Shown piece by piece: positions 52,209-61,562 of a stretch of 64,000 nucleotides of DNA. Every line of letters begins with the position of its first letter. The first letter of the stretch is position 1. The DNA lies in assembly GCF_000271485.2 (NCBI RefSeq), contig NZ_AKVN02000001.1:4470501-4534500 (forward strand). The letters are read 5' to 3'. The DNA is from Pelosinus fermentans DSM 17108. Its GTDB lineage: Bacteria; Bacillota; Negativicutes; DSM-13327. Position numbers and translations under genes: made by a program. The notes under the pieces were generated by a model that saw nothing but the letters and a program-made list of their open reading frames with translations, made no database searches and had not been told where the DNA came from.

Positions 52209-53195
52209 TTAATGCATTATATATCCAAAATTTCTTACAAGCAATTTTCTGCCTCGCCAGCTAAAAGCCCGATCTCCATATCTTCTGCTAAACTCTTTAT
52301 TTGATAGATTCGTCAATTCTTCATAGCTTAGCTGCTGCACAATATTCTCCTGGAATTCTCTTATGTTAGATAAGGCAATTTGAGAATTATGCGGACACAC
52401 ATCCTGACAGCTATCACAGCCAAAGACCAAATTCGTCTTTTTTATAATCTTGATTTCGTCTGCTGTTAATTCCCCTTTTTTTTGTGTCAGATACGATTTG
52501 CATCTTCTTGGATCAATGGCAAAGTTACCAAGAATAATCTCTCCCGGACATGCTTTACTGCATTTACCGCATTGCAGACAAGTACGTTGTAATGGTTTAT
52601 CAACTGTAAAAGGATAATTGGTAAGAATATAGCCGATTGCTACATAAGAGCCATATTTTTCAGTAATAATATGGCTGTTTATCCCATAAAACCCGAGTCC
52701 TGCTAAATACGCCAGATAGCGATCAACTAACGGTCCATTATCAACAAAAGTTTTATATTCAAATTCCGGCAGCTGTTTCGTTAAGAAATTTCCTATTGCC
52801 TCTAATTTGTCTCTTATAACCGTATGGTAATCCAGCCCACAGGTATATTTTGCGATATTCGCTTCCGGCCGCTCTCCAACATAATAAGGAAATATGCATA
52901 CAATAATCGATTGTACATTTTCCATTGTTGCCTTAGGATCAATTCTCTTTTTTAGATCTTTTTCCTCAAATTCCGTATACTGCCCTTTATCAATACGTTC
53001 TTTTAAAATTCTTTCTAATTCCCAATAAGGTCCAATGCCTGCTATTCCCATACATTCAATATGAATTGAATTACAAAAATTCCTTAACGTCTCTTTCATC
53101 TGCATCTCCAATTTGCTGAACACAATCTCGTCTTCTCTATTATAATACCAAAAGAAGGACTTTCCTATTTGCTTTTTATTTAAATTCAATTGCAT
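52209..53195 (-). CDS. queG: Epoxyqueuosine reductase
   Basis: 328 residues, ATG at 53195 behind GGAG. QueG carries out the last step of queuosine formation on tRNA, with cobalamin and two 4Fe-4S clusters. Both cluster motifs are visible: CLQCGKCSKACPGEIIL and CDSCQDVCPHNSQIA. FVDNGPLVDRYLAYLAGLGFYGINSHIITEKYGSYVAIGYILTN is the family block with the catalytic Asp. The N-terminus (first ~30 residues) is variable. No other queuosine genes are near. Confidence 0.92.
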   Translation of the reverse strand: MQLNLNKKQIGKSFFWYYNREDEIVFSKLEMQMKETLRNFCNSIHIECMGIAGIGPYWELERILKERIDKGQYTEFEEKDLKKRIDPKATMENVQSIIVCIFPYYVGERPEANIAKYTCGLDYHTVIRDKLEAIGNFLTKQLPEFEYKTFVDNGPLVDRYLAYLAGLGFYGINSHIITEKYGSYVAIGYILTNYPFTVDKPLQRTCLQCGKCSKACPGEIILGNFAIDPRRCKSYLTQKKGELTADEIKIIKKTNLVFGCDSCQDVCPHNSQIALSNIREFQENIVQQLSYEELTNLSNKEFSRRYGDRAFSWRGRKLLVRNFGYIMH

Positions 53196-53279
53196 TAAAA
53201 ATGGATCTCCAGTAAAAAACTGTAAGATCCGTTTTTATAATAAGAAAAATCTTTCACATCTTTTTCAAAATAAAGCCTT

Positions 53280-53359
53280 TTGAAACGCGAAGACGCGAAG
53301 ACTATAAAGAATAGTATCCCTTCGCGTCCTTTATAATTCTTCGTTATCTTCGCGTTTCA
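53280..53359. repeat. GAAACGCGAAGACG palindromic repeat, copy 7
   Basis: TTGAAACGCGAAGACGCGAA with the complement TTCGTTATCTTCGCGTTTCA; GAAAC replaces GAACC. Lies 27 bp from the GGDEF gene stop. Confidence 0.82.
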
Positions 53360-53386
53360 TTATTTTTTTATATACTAGGAAAATCA

Positions 53387-54697
53387 TTATGCCTGATCAG
53401 CGAATCGGTAGGCGTCTTTGCCAGATGCTTTGGCTTGATACATGGCATTATCGGCCTTCTTGACTAAGCTGTCTACATCCTCTCCATCCGCAGGGTAGAA
53501 ACTGATTCCAATGCTGCTGGAAATGGTCACCGTACAGCCTAATAACTCAAAGATCTGATTTAATTGCTTTTTTATTTTTTCAGCTACAATTTCAACGTCC
53601 GCTCTCTTTTCTACTTCGGGCAAAATTAAAGTAAACTCATCACCGCCCATCCGGGCAACAATGTCGCTTTCCCTTACACATTCTTTTAAACGATCAGCAA
53701 CTGCTTTCAGCAGCAAGTCTCCCTTGTCATGCCCTAAGTTATCATTTACATGTTTAAAACCATCAAGATCAACATACATCACAGCCATCATATGATGATA
53801 GCGCTTCGCCGAGGCAAGGCATTGATTGATCTTCTCATAAAATAATATACGATTGGGCAAACCAGTCAGACCATCGTGATAGGCATGAAAGCGAATTTTT
53901 TCCTCATATTTCATACGTTCTGATAAATCTCTAAAGATTCCGCAATACATCGTTACATTTCCCAATTCATTCTTAACAGCATCAATTACTACCCATTCGG
54001 AATAATGCTCATCATTTTTCCGTTTATTAATAATCTCGCCTCTCCACAGTCCATCTGTATGTAACGAATTCCAGATATCCTGATAGAATTCCTCCTGATG
54101 CCTGCCTGATTTTAATATCCCAGGCGTCTTTCCTACGATCTCATCCATGGAGTATCCCGTATGCTTTGCAAAAGCAGGATTCACATATTGAATAATCCCT
54201 TTTATATCAGTCACCAAAATACCATCACTGGCATGTTCAAACACTTGTAAAGCCAGCTGCAAACGATTGCGCATTTGCTGCAATTCCGTTACGTCCTTTA
54301 ACGTAATCATTAAATATTGTTCACTGTCACGTTGGGCAACTTTAAAGGAGCTGCCAACATAGAGCATTTGTCCATCTTTACACCAATATTGACGCAAACC
54401 GATTTCTAGCAGCCCGTGATTTACAATTTTATGAATATTAGCATTTACCTCTTCCACCTCAGCGCCAATGATATCATATATAGAGAAATTACCTAAATCT
54501 TCAACATCATACTTTAGCAATTTTAAAAAAGCATGAGTAGCATCCACAACGATCTTTGTATCCACATGGATAACATATGTGATTTCAGAACTCTCTTTAT
54601 CTAACGAACAACAATAATACTTCTTCCCAGGAAAGTGCTGTATATCGCGGCTACTTCTACATAAAAATGCTTTGTGAAAATTAAATGTTTTCAACAT
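53387..54697 (-). CDS. PAS-domain diguanylate cyclase
   Basis: 436 residues from ATG at 54697 (AGGAGG seven bases upstream). Two PAS-like sensor regions (about 40-135 and 150-260; the second has ILVTDIKGIIQYVNPAFAKHTGYSMDEIVGKTPGIL) lead to a GGDEF domain starting HDGLTGLPNRILF. The active-site GGDEF is residues 351-355 (ARMGGDEFTLIL), and RESD five residues before is a product-inhibition I-site. It should make cyclic di-GMP in response to a signal bound by PAS, possibly redox or heme. No membrane segment is seen, so it is a cytoplasmic sensor. Confidence 0.93.
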   Translation of the reverse strand: MLKTFNFHKAFLCRSSRDIQHFPGKKYYCCSLDKESSEITYVIHVDTKIVVDATHAFLKLLKYDVEDLGNFSIYDIIGAEVEEVNANIHKIVNHGLLEIGLRQYWCKDGQMLYVGSSFKVAQRDSEQYLMITLKDVTELQQMRNRLQLALQVFEHASDGILVTDIKGIIQYVNPAFAKHTGYSMDEIVGKTPGILKSGRHQEEFYQDIWNSLHTDGLWRGEIINKRKNDEHYSEWVVIDAVKNELGNVTMYCGIFRDLSERMKYEEKIRFHAYHDGLTGLPNRILFYEKINQCLASAKRYHHMMAVMYVDLDGFKHVNDNLGHDKGDLLLKAVADRLKECVRESDIVARMGGDEFTLILPEVEKRADVEIVAEKIKKQLNQIFELLGCTVTISSSIGISFYPADGEDVDSLVKKADNAMYQAKASGKDAYRFADQA

Positions 54698-54812
54698 ATG
54701 CCTCCTGTATTCTTTTCTAGGATCAGCACTTTGCATAATCTTGTATATAATTTCGCCCAATTATGAGCAACACCTTCTGCTCTTTTCACTGTATATCAAC
54801 TTTTTTTGTCAG

Positions 54813-55442
54813 CTAAGAGCGTAATGGAACTGGCAGAATATAAAAGAATACAGCAATAAAATGAGATATGCTCCCCGCTAAAACAAACAAGTGCCAGATG
54901 GCATGATTATAAGGTATCTTTTTCCACAGATAAAAAATACTTCCTAATGTGTAAAATAAACCTCCTACCAGCAGCCAAGTCATTCCTAAGGCAGGAACTG
55001 TTGCAATCAAAGGTTTGATCGCAAAGACAATAAACCAACCCATACCAAGGTAGCACAAGGTAGAGACAATATTAAACCGTCCGGCAAAAAATATTTTCAA
55101 AACAATTCCAATCATAGCAAGCCCCCATACAACACCAAAAACAGTCCATCCCAATACACCATGAAGAGGTACCAAGGTAAATGGTGTGTAAGTCCCTGCA
55201 ATAAGCAAGTAAATAGCAGAATGATCCAGAATCTTAAAGATTCTCTTTATTCTTTCATTCGTAAAGCTATGATAAAGGGTCGAAGCCAAATACAACAACA
55301 CCAATGTCGTTCCATAAATACTGAAACTAACAATATGCCAAATATCTCCGTGTAAATAAGCTAATACCGTTAACAATACTAATCCTGCAACCGATAATAA
55401 AGTACCAATACCGTGAGTAACCGCATTCATAACTTCTTCCAT
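54813..55442 (-). CDS. Hemolysin III (TrhA/PAQR) family membrane protein
   Basis: 209 residues with seven membrane segments. Conserved motifs: VTHGIGTLLSV, ASTLYHSF, LDHSAIYLLIAGTYTPF and the late IWHLFVLAGSISHFIAVFFYI, with the histidines and aspartate of the PAQR metal site. Members affect membrane energetics or lipid metabolism; the name hemolysin is historical and does not show toxin function. Confidence 0.92.
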   Translation of the reverse strand: MEEVMNAVTHGIGTLLSVAGLVLLTVLAYLHGDIWHIVSFSIYGTTLVLLYLASTLYHSFTNERIKRIFKILDHSAIYLLIAGTYTPFTLVPLHGVLGWTVFGVVWGLAMIGIVLKIFFAGRFNIVSTLCYLGMGWFIVFAIKPLIATVPALGMTWLLVGGLFYTLGSIFYLWKKIPYNHAIWHLFVLAGSISHFIAVFFYILPVPLRS

Positions 55443-55646
55443 TTCAACCTCCTAAAATCTATATTTCAATCTATTACTTAATAATAAATATTATTTAATC
55501 CTTACTAATAAATTATATCATATTTAGGAAGATCATACATATAAGAATAGTTCTCAATTTAAAAATAATCTTCTTTTTTTTCGCAGGAGTGCATTGAATC
55601 TTGTCGTATTAATACTATAAAATACTATGACAAAGAGGTGTTTTAT

Positions 55647-56141
55647 ATGAAGCCGGCTCTTTTAGTAATTGATGTGCAAAAAGCATTCTTCAAAAACCCT
55701 GAGACCACTCAATCCCTCAATCAGGCAATTGCCCAAATTAACATGGGAATTGAATTATTTAGGGAAAAGAGATTACCGATTATTTGTATTCAGCACATGG
55801 TGAAAGAAATTGATCTGCTGCCAGGTACAGAAAGGTTTGATCTGCCAGAATCCCTTGGGATTCTCCCTGCAGATCCTCACATCCACAAGACCTATGGCAA
55901 CGCTTTCAATAAAACCTCCTTAGAGGCATTATTGCGTGAACTGCAGGTTGATACTCTCATTCTTACAGGATATTGCGCGGAATATTGTGTCCTATCTACT
56001 TATCGAGGCGCCCTTGATCTTGATTTTACCCCAGTCCTGCTGCGTGGTGCTATCGCCAGCCGCAATCCTGTTAATATTCCTTTTGTTGAAAATGTGAATG
56101 ATATTATTTCATATGGCATTTTAAAAAAGCTTTTATCGTAG
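55647..56141 (+). CDS. Isochorismatase-family cysteine hydrolase
   Basis: 164 residues from ATG at 55647 (AGAGGTG); the frame reaches 55638. The fold shows ALLVIDVQKAFF (Asp), later HKTYGNAFNKTSLEALLRE (Lys) and LILTGYCAEYCVLSTYRGALDL with the nucleophile Cys: the Asp-Lys-Cys triad of cysteine hydrolases. The substrate could be nicotinamide-, carbamate- or isochorismate-like; nothing nearby tells. A terminator follows. Confidence 0.88.
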   Translation: MKPALLVIDVQKAFFKNPETTQSLNQAIAQINMGIELFREKRLPIICIQHMVKEIDLLPGTERFDLPESLGILPADPHIHKTYGNAFNKTSLEALLRELQVDTLILTGYCAEYCVLSTYRGALDLDFTPVLLRGAIASRNPVNIPFVENVNDIISYGILKKLLS

Positions 56142-56190
56142 CGTAAAATAAGAAAAATACCCCAGAAAACGCTTCAATTAAACTTATAGA

Positions 56191-56223
56191 AAATAGACTG
56201 CCCAATTTTGCGGCAGTCTATTT
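56191..56223. terminator. Bidirectional terminator between the hydrolase gene and hrpB
   Basis: AAATAGACTGCC / GGCAGTCTATTT with a 9-base loop between convergent genes; short A and T runs on both sides. Confidence 0.8.
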
Positions 56224-56256
56224 CACTTTATTACCAAAATCAATTTCATAGCTTCT

Positions 56257-58707
56257 TTAAAGACGAGGACGAACACGATGGGTTGGCATGGCCTCAAGGG
56301 GATCATCCGGCCAATAATGTTTCGGATAACGTCCCATAAGATCTTTCTTCACTTGAAAGTAGGTATTCTCCCAAAAGCTAGCGATGTCTTTTGTTACCTG
56401 TACCAAACGATGAGCCGGAGATAAGAGGTGAAGAGTTATCGCTACTTTCCCCTTTCCAATGTTCGGCGTCTCTTTTAAGCCGAACATTTCCTGCAGCCTT
56501 ACTGCCAGTACGGGTACAGAAACATCACTATAGTCAATGGGTATACGCTGCCCACTAGGAACAAGAATATGAGTTGGTGCCCATTCATTTAATTTTTGCC
56601 CTTGCTCCCAGCTAAGCATTCCTCCAAGAATGGCTGCCAAGTTTAGTCGCTGCAGGTGATCACAGTTAGTCATGCCATATAAATAGGGACCTAACCACTC
56701 TGCTAATGTCGCCAGCAAGGAATCATCAGACACATTTGGCCAATCATGATCAATTTCATGCATAAACATAAGCCGCTGACGAAATTGACACGCATTTCTT
56801 GTCCAGGGCAGAAGATGCAGTCCTTCCTCTTTAATTCCTTGAAGGAGAGCAAAAAGAAGTTCTTCTTTATTGCAATTTGCCAAAGGCATACTTTCTAAAA
56901 GCAGTGCATCTAATTGTTCGACTCTTCGTTCCCGTACAGCTTTTGCTTCATGGTCCCAGGCAATGCGATCCTGCACACTGATCTGTTCTTGAAAATGCTC
57001 TTTTATCAGATTGAGTTGAACTGGTGCTGCTAAAAAAATACGTTTTTCTCCTTGCTGGTCTCCCCCTAACTCAGCGGCTACCAGGTAAGGTTCCGCCGCC
57101 AGCAATTGGGGTTCCTTAAACACTGCACCATGACCATTACGCAGCAAAAAACGTCCATCTCCCCGTCCTTGACCAACCCGCTCCGGATAAGCGAAGGCCA
57201 GCAGCAGACCACAGGCTTCCAGGTTATCATTTCCCCCTTGGGAGACGGCAAAAATCTGCTTCCAATAACGAATTTCGGCTTGGATGGAATGATAGCTGCC
57301 CTTACGTACCATTTCAATACGTAATCGCAAATCAGCATCAGACAAGCCTTGAAAAAGCTCTCGATGACTCAGCACAGCTGCCATTTCACAAGCGATTTTT
57401 CCATATCCTAACCTTATGCCTTGAAAGATCATATGAGCAATACGAGGATGAAGACCAATTTTTATCAGCTGCTGACCATGCGGAGTAATACGTCCGTCAC
57501 AAGATAAAGCTCCCAGCTGAAAAAGCAATTGTCTAGCTTGGAGGAAGGCAGGCTCAGGCGGCAGATCAAGCCACTGTAATTCACCTGGATCTTGTATCCC
57601 CCAAGCAGCTAATTCTAATACCAAGGAGGTCAAATCAGCCTCCATAATTTCCGGAGTGCTTTTGTCCATATGAGCCAATTCTTCCTCGTAGGTCCATAAG
57701 CGATAACAAATTCCTTCCTGAGTGCGTCCTGCCCGACCACGACGTTGCTCAGAAACATCCCGTGACACCTTAACCGTCTCTAAATGCATCATACCAGTAC
57801 GAGGTGAAAAACGGGGCATCCGCATAAGACCGCTATCAATCACAATGCGCATTCCTTCTATGGTAATACTCGTCTGGGCAATGGAAGTTGCTAATACGAT
57901 TTTTCGCTTTCCAAATGCCTGGGGTAAAATCGCAAGATCCTGCTCTTCTTGCGATAAGCCTCCGTAAAGTTTAGTAATTACGGCATTCTTTTGCATGCCA
58001 ATTTTTAAAAGCTGGGACTCAACACGATGTATTTCGCCAGCCCCAGGTAAAAACACTAATATATCTCCCTGCTCTGCTATAACAGCCTCCTGGATCTTCC
58101 GGACAACAGCCAGCTCAATACGCTCTGCAATTGGACGCTGTATATAATGAGTGGTAACAGGAAAAGATACACCTTCACTGATGATGACAGGTGCATCTCC
58201 CAGCAAGGATGCAATCGGTGCTGTGTCTAAGGTCGCAGACATAATTAGGATTTTTAAATCCTCACGCAGTACAGACTGGGACTGCAAACAAAGGGCCAGT
58301 CCTAAATCAGCATGAATACTGCGCTCATGAAATTCATCAAAGATTACCAGCCCAACATCTTCCAGTCCAGGATCATTCTGCAGCAGCCTCGTCAAAATTC
58401 CTTCGGTAATCACTTCAATACGAGTTTTAGAACTGACGCAGCTATCGAGGTGAATCCGATAGCCTACCGTCTCTCCTACTTTTTCTCCCAAAAGAACTGC
58501 CATATGGCGAGCTGCAGCCCTGGCGGCTAAACGTCGCGGTTCCAGTATGAGAATTTTTTTCCCTGTAAGCCAACTTTCCCCTAGGAGGGCCAAGGGAAGA
58601 CGTGTGGTTTTACCAGCCCCTGGCGGCGCTACTAAAACGGTATTCACAGCATTACCTATTGTCTGTCTTACTGTAGACAGAATCTCATCAATCGGCAGTT
58701 TCTTCAT
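56257..58707 (-). CDS. hrpB: ATP-dependent helicase HrpB
   Basis: 816 residues, near the family length. DEAH-type RNA helicase motifs: VLVAPPGAGKTTRLPLALL (Walker A), FDEFHERSIHADLGLAL (DEFH instead of DEAH, as in HrpB), MSATLD, and QRRGRAGRTQEGICYRLW. The C-terminal HrpB domain ends in KKDLMGRYPKHYWPDDPLEA. Its cellular substrate is not settled. The start overlaps the DUF2157 gene stop by 4 bp. Confidence 0.94.
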   Translation of the reverse strand: MKKLPIDEILSTVRQTIGNAVNTVLVAPPGAGKTTRLPLALLGESWLTGKKILILEPRRLAARAAARHMAVLLGEKVGETVGYRIHLDSCVSSKTRIEVITEGILTRLLQNDPGLEDVGLVIFDEFHERSIHADLGLALCLQSQSVLREDLKILIMSATLDTAPIASLLGDAPVIISEGVSFPVTTHYIQRPIAERIELAVVRKIQEAVIAEQGDILVFLPGAGEIHRVESQLLKIGMQKNAVITKLYGGLSQEEQDLAILPQAFGKRKIVLATSIAQTSITIEGMRIVIDSGLMRMPRFSPRTGMMHLETVKVSRDVSEQRRGRAGRTQEGICYRLWTYEEELAHMDKSTPEIMEADLTSLVLELAAWGIQDPGELQWLDLPPEPAFLQARQLLFQLGALSCDGRITPHGQQLIKIGLHPRIAHMIFQGIRLGYGKIACEMAAVLSHRELFQGLSDADLRLRIEMVRKGSYHSIQAEIRYWKQIFAVSQGGNDNLEACGLLLAFAYPERVGQGRGDGRFLLRNGHGAVFKEPQLLAAEPYLVAAELGGDQQGEKRIFLAAPVQLNLIKEHFQEQISVQDRIAWDHEAKAVRERRVEQLDALLLESMPLANCNKEELLFALLQGIKEEGLHLLPWTRNACQFRQRLMFMHEIDHDWPNVSDDSLLATLAEWLGPYLYGMTNCDHLQRLNLAAILGGMLSWEQGQKLNEWAPTHILVPSGQRIPIDYSDVSVPVLAVRLQEMFGLKETPNIGKGKVAITLHLLSPAHRLVQVTKDIASFWENTYFQVKKDLMGRYPKHYWPDDPLEAMPTHRVRPRL

Positions 58708-59744
58708 TTCGGCAGAAACTTTCGAATTGCTTCTGGTACTTTATTTTTAATGTACTCTTCTATTTTTAATTGATTTCGATTATAAAGAATGCCAATATAA
58801 ATAATTCCAATACCAGCAAAACTCAAAACAAAAGGAAAAAGTATGGAATGATTAAATACCCGATAAGCCAAATGACCAATATAACCATTTACCCCAATCG
58901 CACCGCACACCAAGAATATTTTGCGCTGGAGGAGGACTCCTGCAATTAATAAAATGACATTAATGAGACAGTACAGTATTTTGGACCACTCCTGATTGCT
59001 GTCAAGAAGCGTAAGGCCCAGCCAGAAAACACTGGTCCCAAACAAGTATCCCCAAAAAGCATAATCTTCTTTATAGTTATGTTTGCGGCAATAATAGTCC
59101 GTAAGAAATGCGAGAATCATCATCACTAAACCAAATAATAACGACATCCAGCGTACATTTGTCCACTCACTGCCTGTCCCAAAGAAAAAAGGTGTTACAT
59201 CAATGGACAATAAATATAGGGAAAAAAATAAGGGAGCTGTTAAAAAAGGAAATTTAAAAAATCGCAGGGCTAGGGATGCACTTGCAATTGTCCCCAATTC
59301 AATCCAAATCCAGCCGCCGCGCATCCACTCATAATGATCCAGATAATGACCCGGATAGGATTGCGGCCACCATCCTAGAGTCCGCTCTAAGCCAAAAATT
59401 GCTAAAGGGGTCATACATACTGCCAGTACAATCAGTAATCCTCCTGCAACCTTCAGGCTTTCTTTTTCCCATAAGCGCCTTCCAACGAAAACAAAACAAC
59501 ATGCATATAATACAGCAATACTAAACATTCCCATACCGCCAAGAACTTCCCAAGCTGTATCCATAAACCATCCCATAGCGGAAATAACAATCAGCGCTCC
59601 TGCATAATAGGCTAAATGTGAAATCTGAAAACCGTTTCTGCGCTCTTCCTTTCCACTCCATAAATGCCACAAACGTTCCCCTTGCTCCTGGGTAATAATA
59701 TTTTGGGAAACTGCCTCTTCGATTTCTTTATTCGTAATATTCAC
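58704..59744 (-). CDS. DUF2157 integral membrane protein
   Basis: 346 residues from GTG at 59744, which has AGGAGGTGG nine bases upstream; an open frame to 59825 extends into the palindrome. The first ~45 residues are the soluble DUF2157 head (NKEIEEAVSQNIITQEQGERLWHLW); the rest has about ten membrane segments. Function unknown in the family. The stop overlaps the hrpB start (ATGA), so the two are an operon. Confidence 0.85.
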   Translation of the reverse strand: MNITNKEIEEAVSQNIITQEQGERLWHLWSGKEERRNGFQISHLAYYAGALIVISAMGWFMDTAWEVLGGMGMFSIAVLYACCFVFVGRRLWEKESLKVAGGLLIVLAVCMTPLAIFGLERTLGWWPQSYPGHYLDHYEWMRGGWIWIELGTIASASLALRFFKFPFLTAPLFFSLYLLSIDVTPFFFGTGSEWTNVRWMSLLFGLVMMILAFLTDYYCRKHNYKEDYAFWGYLFGTSVFWLGLTLLDSNQEWSKILYCLINVILLIAGVLLQRKIFLVCGAIGVNGYIGHLAYRVFNHSILFPFVLSFAGIGIIYIGILYNRNQLKIEEYIKNKVPEAIRKFLPK

Positions 59745-59809
59745 TTCAATCCACCTCCTGGAACGTTCTTGTAGTCTCTTTCGAAAACAACTATCTATAG
59801 CCACAAACA

Positions 59810-59882
59810 GGTAAAGGATGAGCATAACTATAAGCGTAGGTTAAGTAACACGGCGAAGCGTTAGCTATGCTCATCCTTTACC
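59810..59882. repeat. Inverted repeat with conserved loop core (copy 2)
   Basis: Arms GGTAAAGGATGAGCATA (59810-59826) and TATGCTCATCCTTTACC (59866-59882) are exact complements. The 32-base core at 59832-59863 (ending CACGGCGAAGCGTTA) equals that of 37034-37065, while the arms are unrelated to copy 1. It lies between the Fe-S gene end and the DUF2157 gene start. Confidence 0.9.
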
Positions 59883-59905
59883 GTCCTAATGAGACCTCCA
59901 TTCCC

Positions 59906-61189
59906 TTATACAAATTTCTTGGCACCTGCAATAATACTCTTCAAAAATACTGATTTAATCGGTTCAATCGCTAAGAATGCCTTCACAGGTGAAGATTTTT
60001 CTATCATAGCAGCAATTCTTCCTAAGGCTCGATGACTCAGACGTGAAGGATCATCAAAAATAAAATTGGATAACTTTCCTCTTTCAATAGCCATCGAAAT
60101 CATTCGGTCAAAGGTATTTTCAGGTACAAGTACGCGTTTTTCCCGCGGCTTCATGCGAATACTGTCAAATTTACATGCCGCTGCACATACACCGCACCCT
60201 AAACACAATTCCTCATCACAAAAAACGCGCCTGCCAGTGCTATTATTTTGGTTTTGTTCCTCTGGTACAATCGCCCCTAATGGACAGGCTTTCCTGCATG
60301 CATTACAGCCACGGCATTTTTCCCCATCAATCTGTGCCAGCCAATTAGAGGTTACTACCGCATAACCCATGGTAAAATGTTTCATCGAATGCAGCATACC
60401 ACAGCAGCAGCCGCAGCAATTGCAGATAAATCCTACATGATTCTGCACATTATCGGCAATTTGCGCCAGCCCGGCTTCCTTACATTGCTCTAGAACAGCC
60501 ATCGCTTCCTTGCTGCTGATCTCTTCGGCCATGCCTTTTTTGATTAACATCTGGGCACTGCCATGAAAGGTCATACAAGTCTTTTGAGGAGCATTACAAC
60601 TTTTTCCTAAATGACTTGCTTTATGGCGGCAAGCACATAAAGATAATCCAATGGTTTTTGCCGAATGAATCACAGAACTTGCCTTCTCCCAGTCTAATAT
60701 TTCCGTATAATCACCAGAAGTCAGCGCCTCTTCCCGCACTAAGGACCGCCCTAATTGAGTTGTCTCAGAAAATATACTATGAGCAAAACGGTCATCCTGA
60801 AACATATATTGTTCAAAGAGATGGGCTAATTCTTTCAATGGCATTTCATCTCGGGTGCGCATAAAAACAAATTCAAAAAAACCAATAACAACAGGTGCTA
60901 ATACTACATAACATTCTTCCTTATGCTCTACATCAAATACTAACCCCTTTTCCGCCATGACCGATATCTTATCGTGCAATTTTTCTACAGGCATATTCAA
61001 TTTGCGTGCTAAGTTTTTTAATGGTGTGGGGCGCAATGGGATCTGCCTGGCTATATCGGCTTCCTCCACCGAAAATAACAGTTTTAAAATTTCAATAAAA
61101 ACCGGTGAATAAGGTGCCCCTGTTATATTATAATCTAAGCGCTGCTGAAGTAATCGATATTCCTTTTCACTATTAACAATATGTCCCAT
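59906..61189 (-). CDS. 4Fe-4S protein with helix-turn-helix head and extra cysteine cluster
   Basis: 427 residues. The first ~90 residues are helical and winged-helix-like (IPLRPTPLKNLARKLNMPVEKLHDKISVMAEKGLVFDVEH). The centre has cysteine clusters LCACRHKASHLGKSCNAPQKTC and ICNCCGCCCGML. Two ferredoxin motifs follow: CRGCNACRKACPLGAI and CLGCGVCAAACKFDSI. No membrane segment. Proteins like this occur in anaerobes with unknown role; an electron carrier, or a redox-sensing regulator using its winged-helix head, would both fit. It is transcribed alone. Confidence 0.85.
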   Translation of the reverse strand: MGHIVNSEKEYRLLQQRLDYNITGAPYSPVFIEILKLLFSVEEADIARQIPLRPTPLKNLARKLNMPVEKLHDKISVMAEKGLVFDVEHKEECYVVLAPVVIGFFEFVFMRTRDEMPLKELAHLFEQYMFQDDRFAHSIFSETTQLGRSLVREEALTSGDYTEILDWEKASSVIHSAKTIGLSLCACRHKASHLGKSCNAPQKTCMTFHGSAQMLIKKGMAEEISSKEAMAVLEQCKEAGLAQIADNVQNHVGFICNCCGCCCGMLHSMKHFTMGYAVVTSNWLAQIDGEKCRGCNACRKACPLGAIVPEEQNQNNSTGRRVFCDEELCLGCGVCAAACKFDSIRMKPREKRVLVPENTFDRMISMAIERGKLSNFIFDDPSRLSHRALGRIAAMIEKSSPVKAFLAIEPIKSVFLKSIIAGAKKFV

Positions 61190-61372
61190 TTTACCCCCTG
61201 CACAAACTATGATTTTGAAATAACAGAAAATAAAGGTGCGATGATTAAATATAACATATATATGAACATTAGTGAATTTTCCAGTCTATCCTTACTATAG
61301 CGAAAAGACAATTGCTTTAAAAGAAGCAAAATAGAAAACGCTACGCTACCTTTTTAAAAATAAAAACCTTTT

Positions 61373-61467
61373 GAACCACAAAGACGCAAAGGACACAAAG
61401 GGGTTTTATTTATTTTTTTGTGCACTCCTTTGTGTGCCGCGTTAGCGGCATTGTGCCTTTGTGGTTC
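61373..61467. repeat. GAACCACAAAGAC palindromic repeat, copy 8
   Basis: GAACCACAAAGACGCAAAGG with the complement ending CCTTTGTGGTTC; nearly identical to copy 3. It fills the middle of the 345-bp gap 61190-61534, whose rest is AT-rich with no gene seen. Confidence 0.88.
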
Positions 61468-61519
61468 ATAATATCTCACCTTTTCCACACTTAAAAACTT
61501 ATACTTTCTATGCTTATAA

Positions 61520-61562
61520 GAAGAAACCTATCCATCACTTCATTTTAAAGCGATGGATAGGT
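61520..61562 (-). terminator. Terminator of the sensor kinase operon
   Basis: CCTATCCATC / GATGGATAGG stem followed by TTTCTTCTT on the minus strand; it overlaps the last codons of the response-regulator remnant. Confidence 0.7.

Noticed and set aside
54813-55442. Hemolysin as a virulence factor or effector of the injection system
   Set aside because: Hemolysin III proteins are housekeeping PAQR-type membrane proteins; the gene is 20 kb from the cluster.
38941-61467. Spaced palindromic repeats considered as a CRISPR array
   Set aside because: Units are kilobases apart, each is itself a long palindrome, spacing is irregular and there are no cas genes.
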